Shown one piece after another: positions 42,901-51,621 of a DNA stretch of 64,000 nucleotides. Origin of the DNA: Blautia wexlerae. GTDB taxonomy: Bacteria > Bacillota > Clostridia > Lachnospirales > Lachnospiraceae. Under the pieces are notes generated by a model. It made no database searches and was not told where the DNA came from. It worked only from the letters and a program-made list of their open reading frames with translations. The translations under genes and the position numbers were made by a program. The first letter of the stretch is position 1; every line of letters begins with the position of its first letter. The DNA lies in assembly GCF_013300825.1 (NCBI RefSeq), contig NZ_JAAIMY010000006.1, forward strand, positions 62,001 to 126,000, given 5' to 3'.

Positions 42901-44274
42901 TTACATCTGATTCTTACCGCGTTTAATATATTTTCCTGTTTTCTCCAGAATTACTTTTCCATCCTGCACCACATGAGCTCCTCTTAAATATACGCTGTCA
43001 ATATCTCCATGAAGCTTAAATCCCTCATATGGATTATTATCCGTATGATACAGATGTGTCTTTGCAGAGATAACGTTTTCCTTCTCAGGATCAAATACAA
43101 CAATATCTGCATCACTTCCCTCACGTATCACGCCCTTATTGGGATACACTCCGTAAAGTTTAGCTGCATTCTCACTTAACAGACGGCACATCTGTTCCTG
43201 CGTGATTCTGCCTGTGCGTACACCGTATGTATAAAGCAGAGTTCCTCTCGTCTGTACTCCCGGCAGCCCTCCCGGAATCTTCGTGAAATCATCTTTACCA
43301 AGAGCTTTCTGCTCCATTGTAAAACTGCACTGGTCAGTTGCAACCGTCTGGATCTGATCATTCGCCAGTGCTTTCCACAGGCAGTCCTGATCTGCTTTCT
43401 TACGGATTGGAGGTGCACACACGTATTTGGCACCTTCAAAATCCGGTTTTGAATATACACTGTCATCCAGAAGCAGATACTGCGGACAGGTTTCCGCATA
43501 TACCTTTTGTCCGTTCATTCTGGCACGCATCACTTCTTCAAATGCTTTCCGGTTGGTAAGATGTACTACCATTACAGGAGCATCTGCTGCATCTGCGATC
43601 ACAAGAAGGCGGTGAACTGCCTCTGCCTCCATAATATCCGGACGCACCAACGGGTGATTCTCAGGTCCCAGACGTCCCTCGATTTTCGCTTCTGCGATCA
43701 ACGCATTGATTGCCCCTGCATTCTCACAATGTACCCCTGCAAAACATCCGTATTCATTTAATTTCTTAATAATCTTATAAAGGTCACCGTCATCTACGAT
43801 CATTGCCGGATAAGTCATGTAAAGCTTAAAACTGGTAATCCCTTCATTGATCATATCCTGTATTTCTCTCTGAGTTTCCTTATTCCATTCCACAATAGAC
43901 ATATGGAAAGAATAATCACAGGAACATTTCCCATCTGCTTTCTCATGCCACTTCTCAAGGCCTTCCTTCAGCGTATGGCCACCTTTATCCTGAGACGCAT
44001 AATCGATTACCAGAGTTGTACCTCCTGCAATGGCAGCTCTTGTTCCTGTTTCAAAATCATCTGCCGTCACTGTTCCTGCCACTTCCAGGTCAAAATGTGT
44101 ATGTCCGTCTATAAATCCCGGAAAAAGCAGCTTACCGTTTACATCAACTACCTGTGCATCCTCTGCTTCCAGATTCCGGCCTACTTTTACAATCTTCTCT
44201 CCATCTATAAGAACATCTTCTCTGACAGAGATATCCCCCGATACTACTGTACCATTCTTCAGTAAAGTTTTCAC
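42901..44274 (-). CDS. hydA: Dihydropyrimidinase / D-hydantoinase
   Basis: This cyclic amidohydrolase of about 457 residues has the first metal motif in GFIDGHTHFDLEVAG near residue 50. The carbamylated-lysine site is TSFKLYMTYPAM near residue 148, with later GVHCENAGAIN and VVHLTNRKAFEE. It opens dihydropyrimidine or hydantoin rings; purine-type cyclic amides are possible given the XdhC/YedF neighbours. The frame begins at a GTG (44286) that touches an AAAGGGG site. The next GTG at 44274 has better spacing and gives MKTLLKNGTVVSGD, typical of the family, so I use it. It is divergent from the YheO-like regulator. Confidence 0.88.
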   Translation of the reverse strand: MKTLLKNGTVVSGDISVREDVLIDGEKIVKVGRNLEAEDAQVVDVNGKLLFPGFIDGHTHFDLEVAGTVTADDFETGTRAAIAGGTTLVIDYASQDKGGHTLKEGLEKWHEKADGKCSCDYSFHMSIVEWNKETQREIQDMINEGITSFKLYMTYPAMIVDDGDLYKIIKKLNEYGCFAGVHCENAGAINALIAEAKIEGRLGPENHPLVRPDIMEAEAVHRLLVIADAADAPVMVVHLTNRKAFEEVMRARMNGQKVYAETCPQYLLLDDSVYSKPDFEGAKYVCAPPIRKKADQDCLWKALANDQIQTVATDQCSFTMEQKALGKDDFTKIPGGLPGVQTRGTLLYTYGVRTGRITQEQMCRLLSENAAKLYGVYPNKGVIREGSDADIVVFDPEKENVISAKTHLYHTDNNPYEGFKLHGDIDSVYLRGAHVVQDGKVILEKTGKYIKRGKNQM

Positions 44275-44469
44275 TGTTTCTGACACCCCTTTCTTTTATA
44301 TTCATGTTTAAAATATACCACGATTCCTATATCACTTCAATGATTTATGATTATAATCACAAATTTTTTAAGGTATTCACATTTATTTTTTTTAGGCTCT
44401 TTTTATTTCCTTTTTTTTATGATAGAATATAAAAAATGTGCAGTTTCCATGTGTCTGCACTGAACGTTT

Positions 44470-44564
44470 TGACGGATAAATTCATCCGCTTTACTACATG
44501 CTCATAATCGAATGACTGTTACTGCTCAGACTATAGAAGCCCCGCCTGATTCGGTTATGATCCG
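44470..44564. repeat. CAAGCGGAT...GATTCGGTT repeat, copy upstream of the YheO-like gene
   Basis: GACGGATAAATTCATCCGCT, then ACATGCTCATAATCGAAT, a 35-base middle, then GATTCGGTTATGATCCG. The ATAATCGAAT and GATTCGGTTAT parts are complementary. It lies in the hydA-yheO intergenic region (44275-44595), which otherwise is AT-rich with no gene. Confidence 0.6.
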
Positions 44565-44595
44565 TTTAAAAGTTATATTAATAGGAGGAAATCAA

Positions 44596-45228
44596 ATGGG
44601 ACGACTTACTGTGTTAAAACAAATCGCTGCTGATCTTGCTTCCCAGTTCGGACCTGACTGTGAAGTGGTAATCCATGATCTGAAAACTTCGGAGCCGGAA
44701 CATTCCATCGTCTACATCGTAAATGGTCATGTTACAAACAGAGATATCGGAGACGGACCATCCAGTGCTGTTTTTGATGCGATCCGCAATCAGGAAAAAG
44801 GAGCTACCCCCGAAGACCATACCGGTTATCTGATGAAAACAGCAGACGGCAAGATTCTGAAGTGCAGCACTTCCTACATTCATGATGACGATGGTACCCT
44901 TCATTATGTTTTCGGAATCAATTATGACATTACCAAGCTTACTATGATCGAATCTGCCCTTCATTCTCTTGTCACTCCGGAAAATAAGGAAGAGAAGCCC
45001 AAAGAGATCACTCATAATGTCAATGATCTTCTTGAGCATCTGATCGAAGAATCTGTGGCTCTGGTAGGAAAACCTGTTCCTTTAATGAATAAAGAGGATA
45101 AGGTTACTGCTATTCAGTTCTTAAATGATGCAGGTGCTTTCCTTATTACCAAATCCGGCGATAAAGTTGCAAATTATTTCGGAATCTCCAAATATACATT
45201 GTACAGTTATATTGATGTAAATAAGTAA
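44596..45228 (+). CDS. YheO-like PAS-domain transcriptional regulator
   Basis: The 210-residue protein has an N-terminal YheO/PAS-like domain (QFGPDCEVVIHDLKTSEPEH, MKTADGKILKCSTSYIHDDDG, YVFGINYDIT) and a C-terminal helix-turn-helix (AIQFLNDAGAFLITKSGDKV, then YFGISKYTLYSYID). Members sense small ligands and control catabolic genes. AGGAGG lies six bases before the ATG at 44596; the frame opens 28 codons earlier inside a repeat. Being divergent from hydA, it probably controls the hydantoinase/YedF genes. The ligand is unknown. A clear terminator follows. Confidence 0.85.
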   Translation: MGRLTVLKQIAADLASQFGPDCEVVIHDLKTSEPEHSIVYIVNGHVTNRDIGDGPSSAVFDAIRNQEKGATPEDHTGYLMKTADGKILKCSTSYIHDDDGTLHYVFGINYDITKLTMIESALHSLVTPENKEEKPKEITHNVNDLLEHLIEESVALVGKPVPLMNKEDKVTAIQFLNDAGAFLITKSGDKVANYFGISKYTLYSYIDVNK

Positions 45229-45247
45229 AACCAGAAAAGAATGATAT

Positions 45248-45290
45248 AAAAACAGACCTGCATGGTACTTTTCCATCAGGTCTGTTTTTT
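45248..45290 (+). terminator. Terminator of the YheO-like gene
   Basis: AAAAACAGACCTG and CAGGTCTGTTTTT form a 13-bp stem followed by TTTTTTCTTTT, about 20 bases after the stop. Confidence 0.85.
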
Positions 45291-45335
45291 CTTTTATGCG
45301 AACAGTAATCATATGGCATGAATGGTATGGAATGA

Positions 45336-45521
45336 CTATGACTCCATTTCATGTGCCTGTTTGTAGATTTCACAGGCAGCATGATTCACACATCTGTCAT
45401 GTGCACAATCCATAAATGTGAGGGTTCTTTTATCTCCTTCCATCGTATATTCGCAGCAGACAGTCTGCCCTCCATTACATGTTCTGCAAAATCCCGAAAT
45501 AAACTCTTCTTCTATCTCCAT
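45336..45521 (-). CDS. Small cysteine-rich protein, possible metal-binding
   Basis: The 61-residue acidic protein begins MEIEEEFISGFCRTCNGGQ and has seven cysteines in two clusters: CxxC plus CC in the first half, and MDCAHDRCVNHAAC near the end. The spacing suggests a zinc or other metal site. GAGGAGGG five bases before the ATG at 45521 supports translation. No domain recognised. It lies alone, convergent with the YheO-like gene. Confidence 0.55.
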   Translation of the reverse strand: MEIEEEFISGFCRTCNGGQTVCCEYTMEGDKRTLTFMDCAHDRCVNHAACEIYKQAHEMES

Positions 45522-45714
45522 TTTATCCCTCCTCAATTTTCCTTATGTCTCATTATCGTTCCGAGAAACAAAAATACAGGTAACAATATATTCGTTACTG
45601 TTCACAAATATTTTTATTTATTCGTCCGTTTTTTGTTGCATTTTACAACAAACAGATTTATAATCAGTATAACATAGAAATGTGCGGAAACACTATAACA
45701 AACATAAAATAATC

Positions 45715-45857
45715 GTAACTGTTCAGTACCTTCACAGTTACGAGTCAAAATCCATTAAAAATCGCCTTCGGCGATGGGATTTTGACTTGTATGTCTCGGG
45801 ATTTTGGCATGTTCATGCCAAAACACCTCGCGGGATAGTAGACTGCTGAATAGTTAC
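45715..45857. mobile_element. 143-bp MITE-like element with 8-bp target duplication, copy 2
   Basis: Ends GTAACTGTTCAG and CTGAATAGTTAC are inverted repeats (11 of 12). The element is again exactly 143 bases and is flanked by AAATAATC on both sides (45707-45714 and 45858-45865). Inside, GTCAAAATCC pairs with GGATTTTGAC around ATCGCCTTCGGCGAT, and TTTTGGCATGTTCATGCCAA follows. The right half is almost the same as copy 1. No coding frame. Within the gap 45522-45884 there is also a lone GTTACTGTTCAC near 45595. Confidence 0.88.
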
Positions 45858-45884
45858 AAATAATCAAAAAAGAGGGAAAATGCC

Positions 45885-46412
45885 ATGAACAGAGAACTTT
45901 ATGATGAGGCAATACGCTCCGGTATCCTGTCACGCAAACTGATCGAACAGTTGATGGAAAGTATGAATTACAGCAGTATCTCTTTTATCAACTGGACTGT
46001 AGAGGTACTAAAGATTATTAAAACACGTCTGGAACGCGGAGATAAAATCACAGACGAAGTATCCGGAATTACTTATGATATAAAATCTTTCCGAAATTTT
46101 GTAAGCACCAATTTTTCTTCCTATATTACAAGTCAGGTCTTTGATGCTCCTGATAAGGCAGAGAAAGTATATTTTTCTCTGGAAGCCACCGAAGACGGAC
46201 ATGCCTACAATATGGTTATGGCAAGTTCATCAAAGAACAAAACATATAAGTGGATTTCCAGTCTCAGCGAACGCTTTTCATTAGTGGAGATGATCGCTAC
46301 CGGAATTGTATATCTTAAAGATAACAGGACAGATACATATCAGCCATTTATTTCCGGAAATGGTAAGTACTGCAGATATGACGTAGAAAAAGGACAGATT
46401 GTCGAATTATAA
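45885..46412 (+). CDS. Uncharacterised protein
   Basis: The 175-residue protein begins MNRELYDEAIRSGILSRKLI. It contains a helical first third, YDIKSFRNFVSTNFSSYITS, and a mixed second half (YFSLEATEDGHAYNMVMASS, KWISSLSERFSLVEMIATG). There is no signal peptide, membrane segment or recognised motif. GAGGGAAAA precedes the ATG. The upstream region is a 143-bp mobile-like element ending 20 bases before the ribosome site, which could affect its expression. Function unknown. Confidence 0.6.
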   Translation: MNRELYDEAIRSGILSRKLIEQLMESMNYSSISFINWTVEVLKIIKTRLERGDKITDEVSGITYDIKSFRNFVSTNFSSYITSQVFDAPDKAEKVYFSLEATEDGHAYNMVMASSSKNKTYKWISSLSERFSLVEMIATGIVYLKDNRTDTYQPFISGNGKYCRYDVEKGQIVEL

Positions 46413-46510
46413 AATGCTGAGATTGATTTGCATCTTGTTATATTATGCATAATCTTAAGAATTGCATAATACAGAACAAACAATAATCATTGAATCAGTA
46501 CATACAAGAA

Positions 46511-46559
46511 AGAATCCTGCTTGCAGGATTCTCCGCCTGCGGCGGGTCGCTTCAGCGAC
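46511..46559. repeat. Three back-to-back perfect palindromes
   Basis: AGAATCCTGC/GCAGGATTCT (46511-46532), CCGCC/GGCGG (46533-46545) and GTCGCT/AGCGAC (46546-46559) follow one another without a spare base. Each has a loop of only two or three bases. The rest of 46413-46692 holds a repeat and the ilvC terminator and no gene. Confidence 0.7.
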
Positions 46560-46584
46560 ATAATTCCTCTCCGTCGCAGTGCGA

Positions 46585-46648
46585 TCCTGCCCGGAGGGCT
46601 TTTTTATGTTATAGGAACATTACGGAGTAATTTCCTATAACAAAAAAA
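46585..46648. repeat. Dispersed hairpin repeat, copy 2
   Basis: TCCTGCCCGGAGGGC, then ATGTTATAGGAACATTACGG, then AGTAATTTCCTATAAC. It matches the copy at 15551-15613 over about 60 bases with few changes. GTTATAGGAA and TTCCTATAAC are perfect inverted arms. Confidence 0.65.
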
Positions 46649-46669
46649 ACCCCTGCCATTCAGCAGGGG
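46642..46669 (-). terminator. Terminator of ilvC
   Basis: On the minus strand CCCCTGC and GCAGGGG pair around a 6-base loop and are followed by eight T residues, 24 bases after the ilvC stop. Confidence 0.88.
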
Positions 46670-46692
46670 ATTTTAATTTAATCATATTCAGA

Positions 46693-47727
<1,035 letters not shown>

Positions 47728-47840
47728 CTAATCGTAAAAAAATTTATCGTTAAGGGATGCTCCCCTAGCAAACTATAATATGTACTGTTTCTGAGATATT
47801 CTTCCATTTCCTGCATTCCGAAAAGCCTTCCGGTCTTTCA

Positions 47841-48338
47841 TCAGAAATAGGTTACATCCTGCGAACCTCTTGATAAACCGGTCATTCCTGTACGTGCAAG
47901 TTCGAGAATCTCGTAATCACCCATCAGCTCAAGAAATGCTTCCAATTTATTATGGTTGCCTGTCATCTCCAATATCATGGAATCCACACTTACGTCTGCA
48001 ACTTTCGCATGGAAAACATCCGCTATGGAAATGAGTCCCTGTCTCTGCTCTGGTTTCGCAGCCACCTTGATCATCATTAATTCATGGCATACGCTGTTGT
48101 CCGGCTCCAGGATCTTAATATCTCTTACATCTACAAGCTTGGCAAGCTGATTCGTGATCTGCTCCAGAATCAGTTCATCCCCGCTGCACACAACGGTAAT
48201 TCTGGAAAAACGCTCGTCCGCTGTTACACCTCCGGTAATGCTGTCGATGTTATAGCCTCTGCGGCTGAATAATCCAGATACTCTGGTTGTTACACCTGCA
48301 GTATTATCTACTAACAGGGATAATACTCTCTTCTGCAT
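47841..48338 (-). CDS. ilvN: Acetolactate synthase small (regulatory) subunit
   Basis: The 165-residue protein has an N-terminal ACT domain (RVLSLLVDNTAGVTTRVSGLF, RRGYNIDSIT). The C-terminal ALS regulatory domain follows (MIKVAAKPEQRQGLISIADVF, MILEMTGNHNKLEAFLELM). It binds valine and tunes the catalytic IlvB subunit. AGGTGGGAC precedes the ATG. It lies upstream of ilvC, with a promoter of its own at 48405-48432. The absence of an adjacent ilvB is unusual, as ilvB normally precedes ilvN. Confidence 0.94.
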   Translation of the reverse strand: MQKRVLSLLVDNTAGVTTRVSGLFSRRGYNIDSITGGVTADERFSRITVVCSGDELILEQITNQLAKLVDVRDIKILEPDNSVCHELMMIKVAAKPEQRQGLISIADVFHAKVADVSVDSMILEMTGNHNKLEAFLELMGDYEILELARTGMTGLSRGSQDVTYF

Positions 48339-48404
48339 GTCCCACCTGCTTTCAACGTGTACATTTTCACCACGTTAATATAATAAATAGCTCGTATGGT
48401 TACC

Positions 48405-48432
48405 ATTATATCAATAATCGTGATTTTGTCAA
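48405..48432 (-). promoter_or_regulatory. Predicted sigma-A promoter of ilvN-ilvC
   Basis: On the minus strand TTGACA (48432-48427) and TATAAT (48410-48405) are 16 bases apart, about 65 bases before the ilvN start. A short CACGTT/AACGTG inverted repeat lies in the leader. Confidence 0.65.
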
Positions 48433-48498
48433 TAAATTTTTCGCACAAAAACAAATGTCTTTCTGTGACAGCTTTTATAAAAACATCAAATTAACTGC

Positions 48499-49551
48499 CT
48501 ATATCAGATATTTATTTCTGAACTCTTCGATCATTTTCGGTTTCAGATAAAATACGGTCTGGAAAAACTTTTCCATAGAACCATAAGTCTTTTTCACTGT
48601 TTCAAAAACAGCAGCCAGATACTCCTCTTTTACATTATATATAATTGGAAGCTTCTCGGTCATTTTCTCATCTGCCTCCGGCCAGGTCTGTACAAGTCTC
48701 TGCATATATACCAGTTTGGGCTCCATATAACGGTTTGTGCGCAGATAGTCTTCATATATCACATCTTCCTCCACCCCCAGCAGACTGAGCAGAAAAGCAG
48801 TCCCGATCCCTGTACGGTCCTTTCCAGTTCCGCAATGCCACAAAACAGCACCTTTTTCCTGCCTGAAAAGAATATCGATAAACTTCGCATACTGTTTCAA
48901 CACCAGCTGATCCATGCATAAATTCCTGTACTGTCTGATCATATATTCTTCCATATCATCCGGGAGTCCTGCAAGCATTTTCACAAACTGTTCTCTGTTG
49001 CTGATAACCTGCACATCCTCATCCACAACCGGTACATGGTAGTATTCTACTTCTGCTATAATAGTATCCGGTTTACATTTTCTCTCTTCTGCCGAACGCA
49101 GGTCGATCACCGTCTTCAGATTGTATTCTTCTCTGAGTCTGTTCTTATCGCTCTCTGAAATGTGATAAAGTTCCCCGCTTCTCAGAAGCCTCCTCGGCAG
49201 GATGTGTCTGTCATCAGCTGTAACGATCGCACCCAGATCTCTGGTATTCGGCAGACTATGAAGAGATATCCTGCCGCCCTTCGGGAAACCTGTTGCCATA
49301 TCCGGGTTTAATATCTTAAGAATGCGGATACACTCATGAATCTCTTTTTCTGTCATATCGAACTTGTATCTCTTCTTACGTCTGGTAACAATTACAAGAT
49401 AATTTACACTCAGCTGTCTGTCATCACCTTCATCTGCTCCCTCTTTTCGCATATATGCCCATACAATGTCTTTACATGGAAGATTGTTTATCATCATATG
49501 TCTGGTAAAAACCAGAAATCCATCTTCTATTCTTATCTTTCCATACTTCAT
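48499..49551 (-). CDS. Tyrosine/dual-specificity phosphatase (Y_phosphatase3 type) with N-terminal extension
   Basis: This 350-residue protein has a catalytic loop CX5R in VLWHCGTGKDRTGIG near residue 255. The family start is NTRDLGAIVTADDRHILP, with the acid segment VIDLRSAEERK. It resembles Y_phosphatase3 enzymes (YopH/LipA-like phosphatases of tyrosine or phosphoinositides). The first 90 residues (IRIEDGFLVFTRHMM, VNYLVIVTRRKKRYKF) form a separate beta-rich domain that looks PH-like. I start at 49551, with GGAG nine bases upstream. A single-gene unit; substrate unknown. Confidence 0.82.
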   Translation of the reverse strand: MKYGKIRIEDGFLVFTRHMMINNLPCKDIVWAYMRKEGADEGDDRQLSVNYLVIVTRRKKRYKFDMTEKEIHECIRILKILNPDMATGFPKGGRISLHSLPNTRDLGAIVTADDRHILPRRLLRSGELYHISESDKNRLREEYNLKTVIDLRSAEERKCKPDTIIAEVEYYHVPVVDEDVQVISNREQFVKMLAGLPDDMEEYMIRQYRNLCMDQLVLKQYAKFIDILFRQEKGAVLWHCGTGKDRTGIGTAFLLSLLGVEEDVIYEDYLRTNRYMEPKLVYMQRLVQTWPEADEKMTEKLPIIYNVKEEYLAAVFETVKKTYGSMEKFFQTVFYLKPKMIEEFRNKYLI

Positions 49552-49579
49552 GATCCACCACTCCACTGTCTGCAATTTT

Positions 49580-49654
49580 ATTACTGTTCACTCTGCTCTT
49601 AGAGCGTGTCTGAAAAATCATTCCCGCAATCTGCAAGGCATACTGAACAGCAAC
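49580..49654. repeat. Possible shortened relative of the 143-bp element
   Basis: ATTACTGTTCAC and CTGAACAGCAAC resemble the terminal repeats of the 143-bp family in inverted orientation, but enclose only about 50 unrelated bases. No target duplication was found. Confidence 0.35.
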
Positions 49655-49790
49655 CACTTTTTTCAGAATAACACAGAAATCGGAATTTGACAATTCCTGT
49701 CAAACGTTTATAATCATGGTGTTATTGTGATATAGCAGTCACCTTATGAACCGTACTTTTTGTACAGAAATCATTTTTTTGAAAGGATTT

Positions 49791-50741
49791 ATGAAAATGG
49801 AGAATCTTATTTTCTGTCTTAATGCTACAATCCCGATTTTTCTCACCCTGATGCTCGGGCTCTTTTTTCGGAAGATCGGACTCTTTGATGACACCTTTGT
49901 CAGCCGTCTGAATAAGTTCGTATTTAATGCAGCTCTGCCTGCGCTTTTGTTTCTGGATATTGCAAAGTCAGATTTCTACAGTGTATGGAATACGAAATTT
50001 GTATTGTTCTGCTTCTTTGTCACACTGATCAGTATCGGAATTTCCACAGGACTTTCCTATCTGCTGAAACCGCGAAATATCCAGGGCGAATTTATCCAGG
50101 CTTCTTACCGGAGCAGCGCTGCGATCCTTGGAATTGCAATTATCCAGAATCTTTACGGAAACGCAGGAATGGCACCGCTTATGATCATCGGAAGTGTGCC
50201 GCTTTATAATGTGATGGCAGTTATAACACTGTCACTGTTCGCTCCCGGCGGCGGTAAACTTGATACCGCAAAGCTTATCCGAACCCTGAAAGGAATCGCC
50301 ACGAACCCTATTATCCTTGGTATCCTGACAGGTATGGTATGGTCGCTGCTTCATCTGCCAATGCCAACAATTCTGAATACTGCCGTAGATAATCTCGGAA
50401 AAACAGCGACTCCTCTTGGGCTGATGGCCATGGGTGGCGCACTGAAATTCGGCAAGGCATTCGCAAGGCCGAAACCACTGATCGCATGTAGCTTTCTGAA
50501 GCTTGTGGGATATGAAGCTGTATTTCTTCCACTGGCTGTGCTTCTGGGATTTTCCCATGACATGCTGGTTGCGATTATTATCATGCTTGGCTCTGCCACT
50601 ACTGTAAGCTGTTATATCATGGCCAAAAACATGGATTATGACGGCGATTTTACTTCCGGTGTGGTTATGACTACCACTCTGTTAAGCTCCTTTACCATGA
50701 CAATCTGGCTCTATATATGCAAAAGCCTGGGACTGATCTGA
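49791..50741 (+). CDS. AEC family (auxin efflux carrier-like) transporter
   Basis: The 316-residue membrane protein has about ten hydrophobic segments. It has the family features LMLGLFFRKIGLFDD, NKFVFNAALPALLFLDIAKS and a conserved mid-protein YRSSAAILGIAIIQNLYG. Bacterial members carry malate or other organic acids; the direction is uncertain. The start at 49791 follows GAAAGGA; the frame opens 15 codons earlier. A terminator hairpin overlaps the stop codon, and the gene converges on a HAD phosphatase. Confidence 0.85.
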   Translation: MKMENLIFCLNATIPIFLTLMLGLFFRKIGLFDDTFVSRLNKFVFNAALPALLFLDIAKSDFYSVWNTKFVLFCFFVTLISIGISTGLSYLLKPRNIQGEFIQASYRSSAAILGIAIIQNLYGNAGMAPLMIIGSVPLYNVMAVITLSLFAPGGGKLDTAKLIRTLKGIATNPIILGILTGMVWSLLHLPMPTILNTAVDNLGKTATPLGLMAMGGALKFGKAFARPKPLIACSFLKLVGYEAVFLPLAVLLGFSHDMLVAIIIMLGSATTVSCYIMAKNMDYDGDFTSGVVMTTTLLSSFTMTIWLYICKSLGLI

Positions 50742-50755
50742 GCCCAGGCTTTTTA
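50721..50755 (+). terminator. Terminator overlapping the AEC transporter stop
   Basis: AAAGCCTGGG and CCCAGGCTTT pair around an 11-base loop that contains the TGA stop codon, followed by TTTTTAT. Confidence 0.85.
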
Positions 50756-50758
50756 TGT

Positions 50759-51568
50759 TTATATCAGCTTCAGATATTCCAGTCCGTTTCTGATTCCATA
50801 ATGGAACATATCCTGTGTAATATGATCAGCCAGAGCTTTTATTTTCTCCGAACCATTTCCCATGGCAACCTTCACTGCCGCATATTCAAACATGGCGAGA
50901 TCATTATTGCTGTCTCCAAACACGATCGTATCCTCCCATGGAATATCAAAGAGTCTGCACACTGCCGAGATCCCCACTGCCTTGTTAAAGCCCTTTGGGA
51001 CAAGTTCAATGGTGGTTCCCGCAATCCCTGAACCACTCTCATGACGGATAATGTCATAATACTCACTCAGTTCCCTGCAGGCAGCTTCTGCATCACAGCC
51101 TTTTATCATCTTTGCACTGATCTTATTAATGCGCATACAGTCTTCATTTTCCCTGATGGGACGCCATTTAGGTCCTAAAGATTCTGTGATCAGATCCGTA
51201 TACCAGTTCACATCTGTATTATATTCATCCTTATCATAATACATGAAATCTGCACCTTCCATAACCGGGACCAGACCATATCTGCGCAGGATTTCCACTG
51301 ACTTTTTTGCAACTTCCGGGGGCATCTCTTTATTAAAAAGACGTTCTCCATCCTTTTCAATGGTAGCCCCGCAGGCACTAATCATACCGGTAAACGGAAG
51401 CTCTTCCAGATACCGGGAAACAAAGGCCCTGCTCCTGCCTGTGCAAAGCCATGCGTCATGACCGTTTTCTCTTAATTTCTTCAATGCCTCCTTTGTGCTC
51501 TGGGGTACACCCTTTTCCATATCGCAGAGTGTTCCGTCTGCATCAAAAAACACTGCTTTTCTGTTCAC
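50759..51568 (-). CDS. Cof-type HAD phosphatase
   Basis: The 269-residue protein has HAD motif I in VFFDADGTLCDME near residue 6, a Cof-type (C2 cap) insertion, motif III lysine in VPKGFNKAVGI near residue 196, and motif IV IVFGDSNNDLAMF near residue 218. Such enzymes dephosphorylate sugar phosphates, flavin or B6 phosphates. The start codon is GTG with AGGAG ten bases upstream. It is 53 bases downstream of the aminopeptidase gene on the same strand. Substrate not predictable. Confidence 0.9.
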   Translation of the reverse strand: MNRKAVFFDADGTLCDMEKGVPQSTKEALKKLRENGHDAWLCTGRSRAFVSRYLEELPFTGMISACGATIEKDGERLFNKEMPPEVAKKSVEILRRYGLVPVMEGADFMYYDKDEYNTDVNWYTDLITESLGPKWRPIRENEDCMRINKISAKMIKGCDAEAACRELSEYYDIIRHESGSGIAGTTIELVPKGFNKAVGISAVCRLFDIPWEDTIVFGDSNNDLAMFEYAAVKVAMGNGSEKIKALADHITQDMFHYGIRNGLEYLKLI

Positions 51569-51621
51569 TTTCTTATCTCCTGATTTTTATGTTTACGTTT
51601 ATCTGCCAGTGTGCCGACAAG

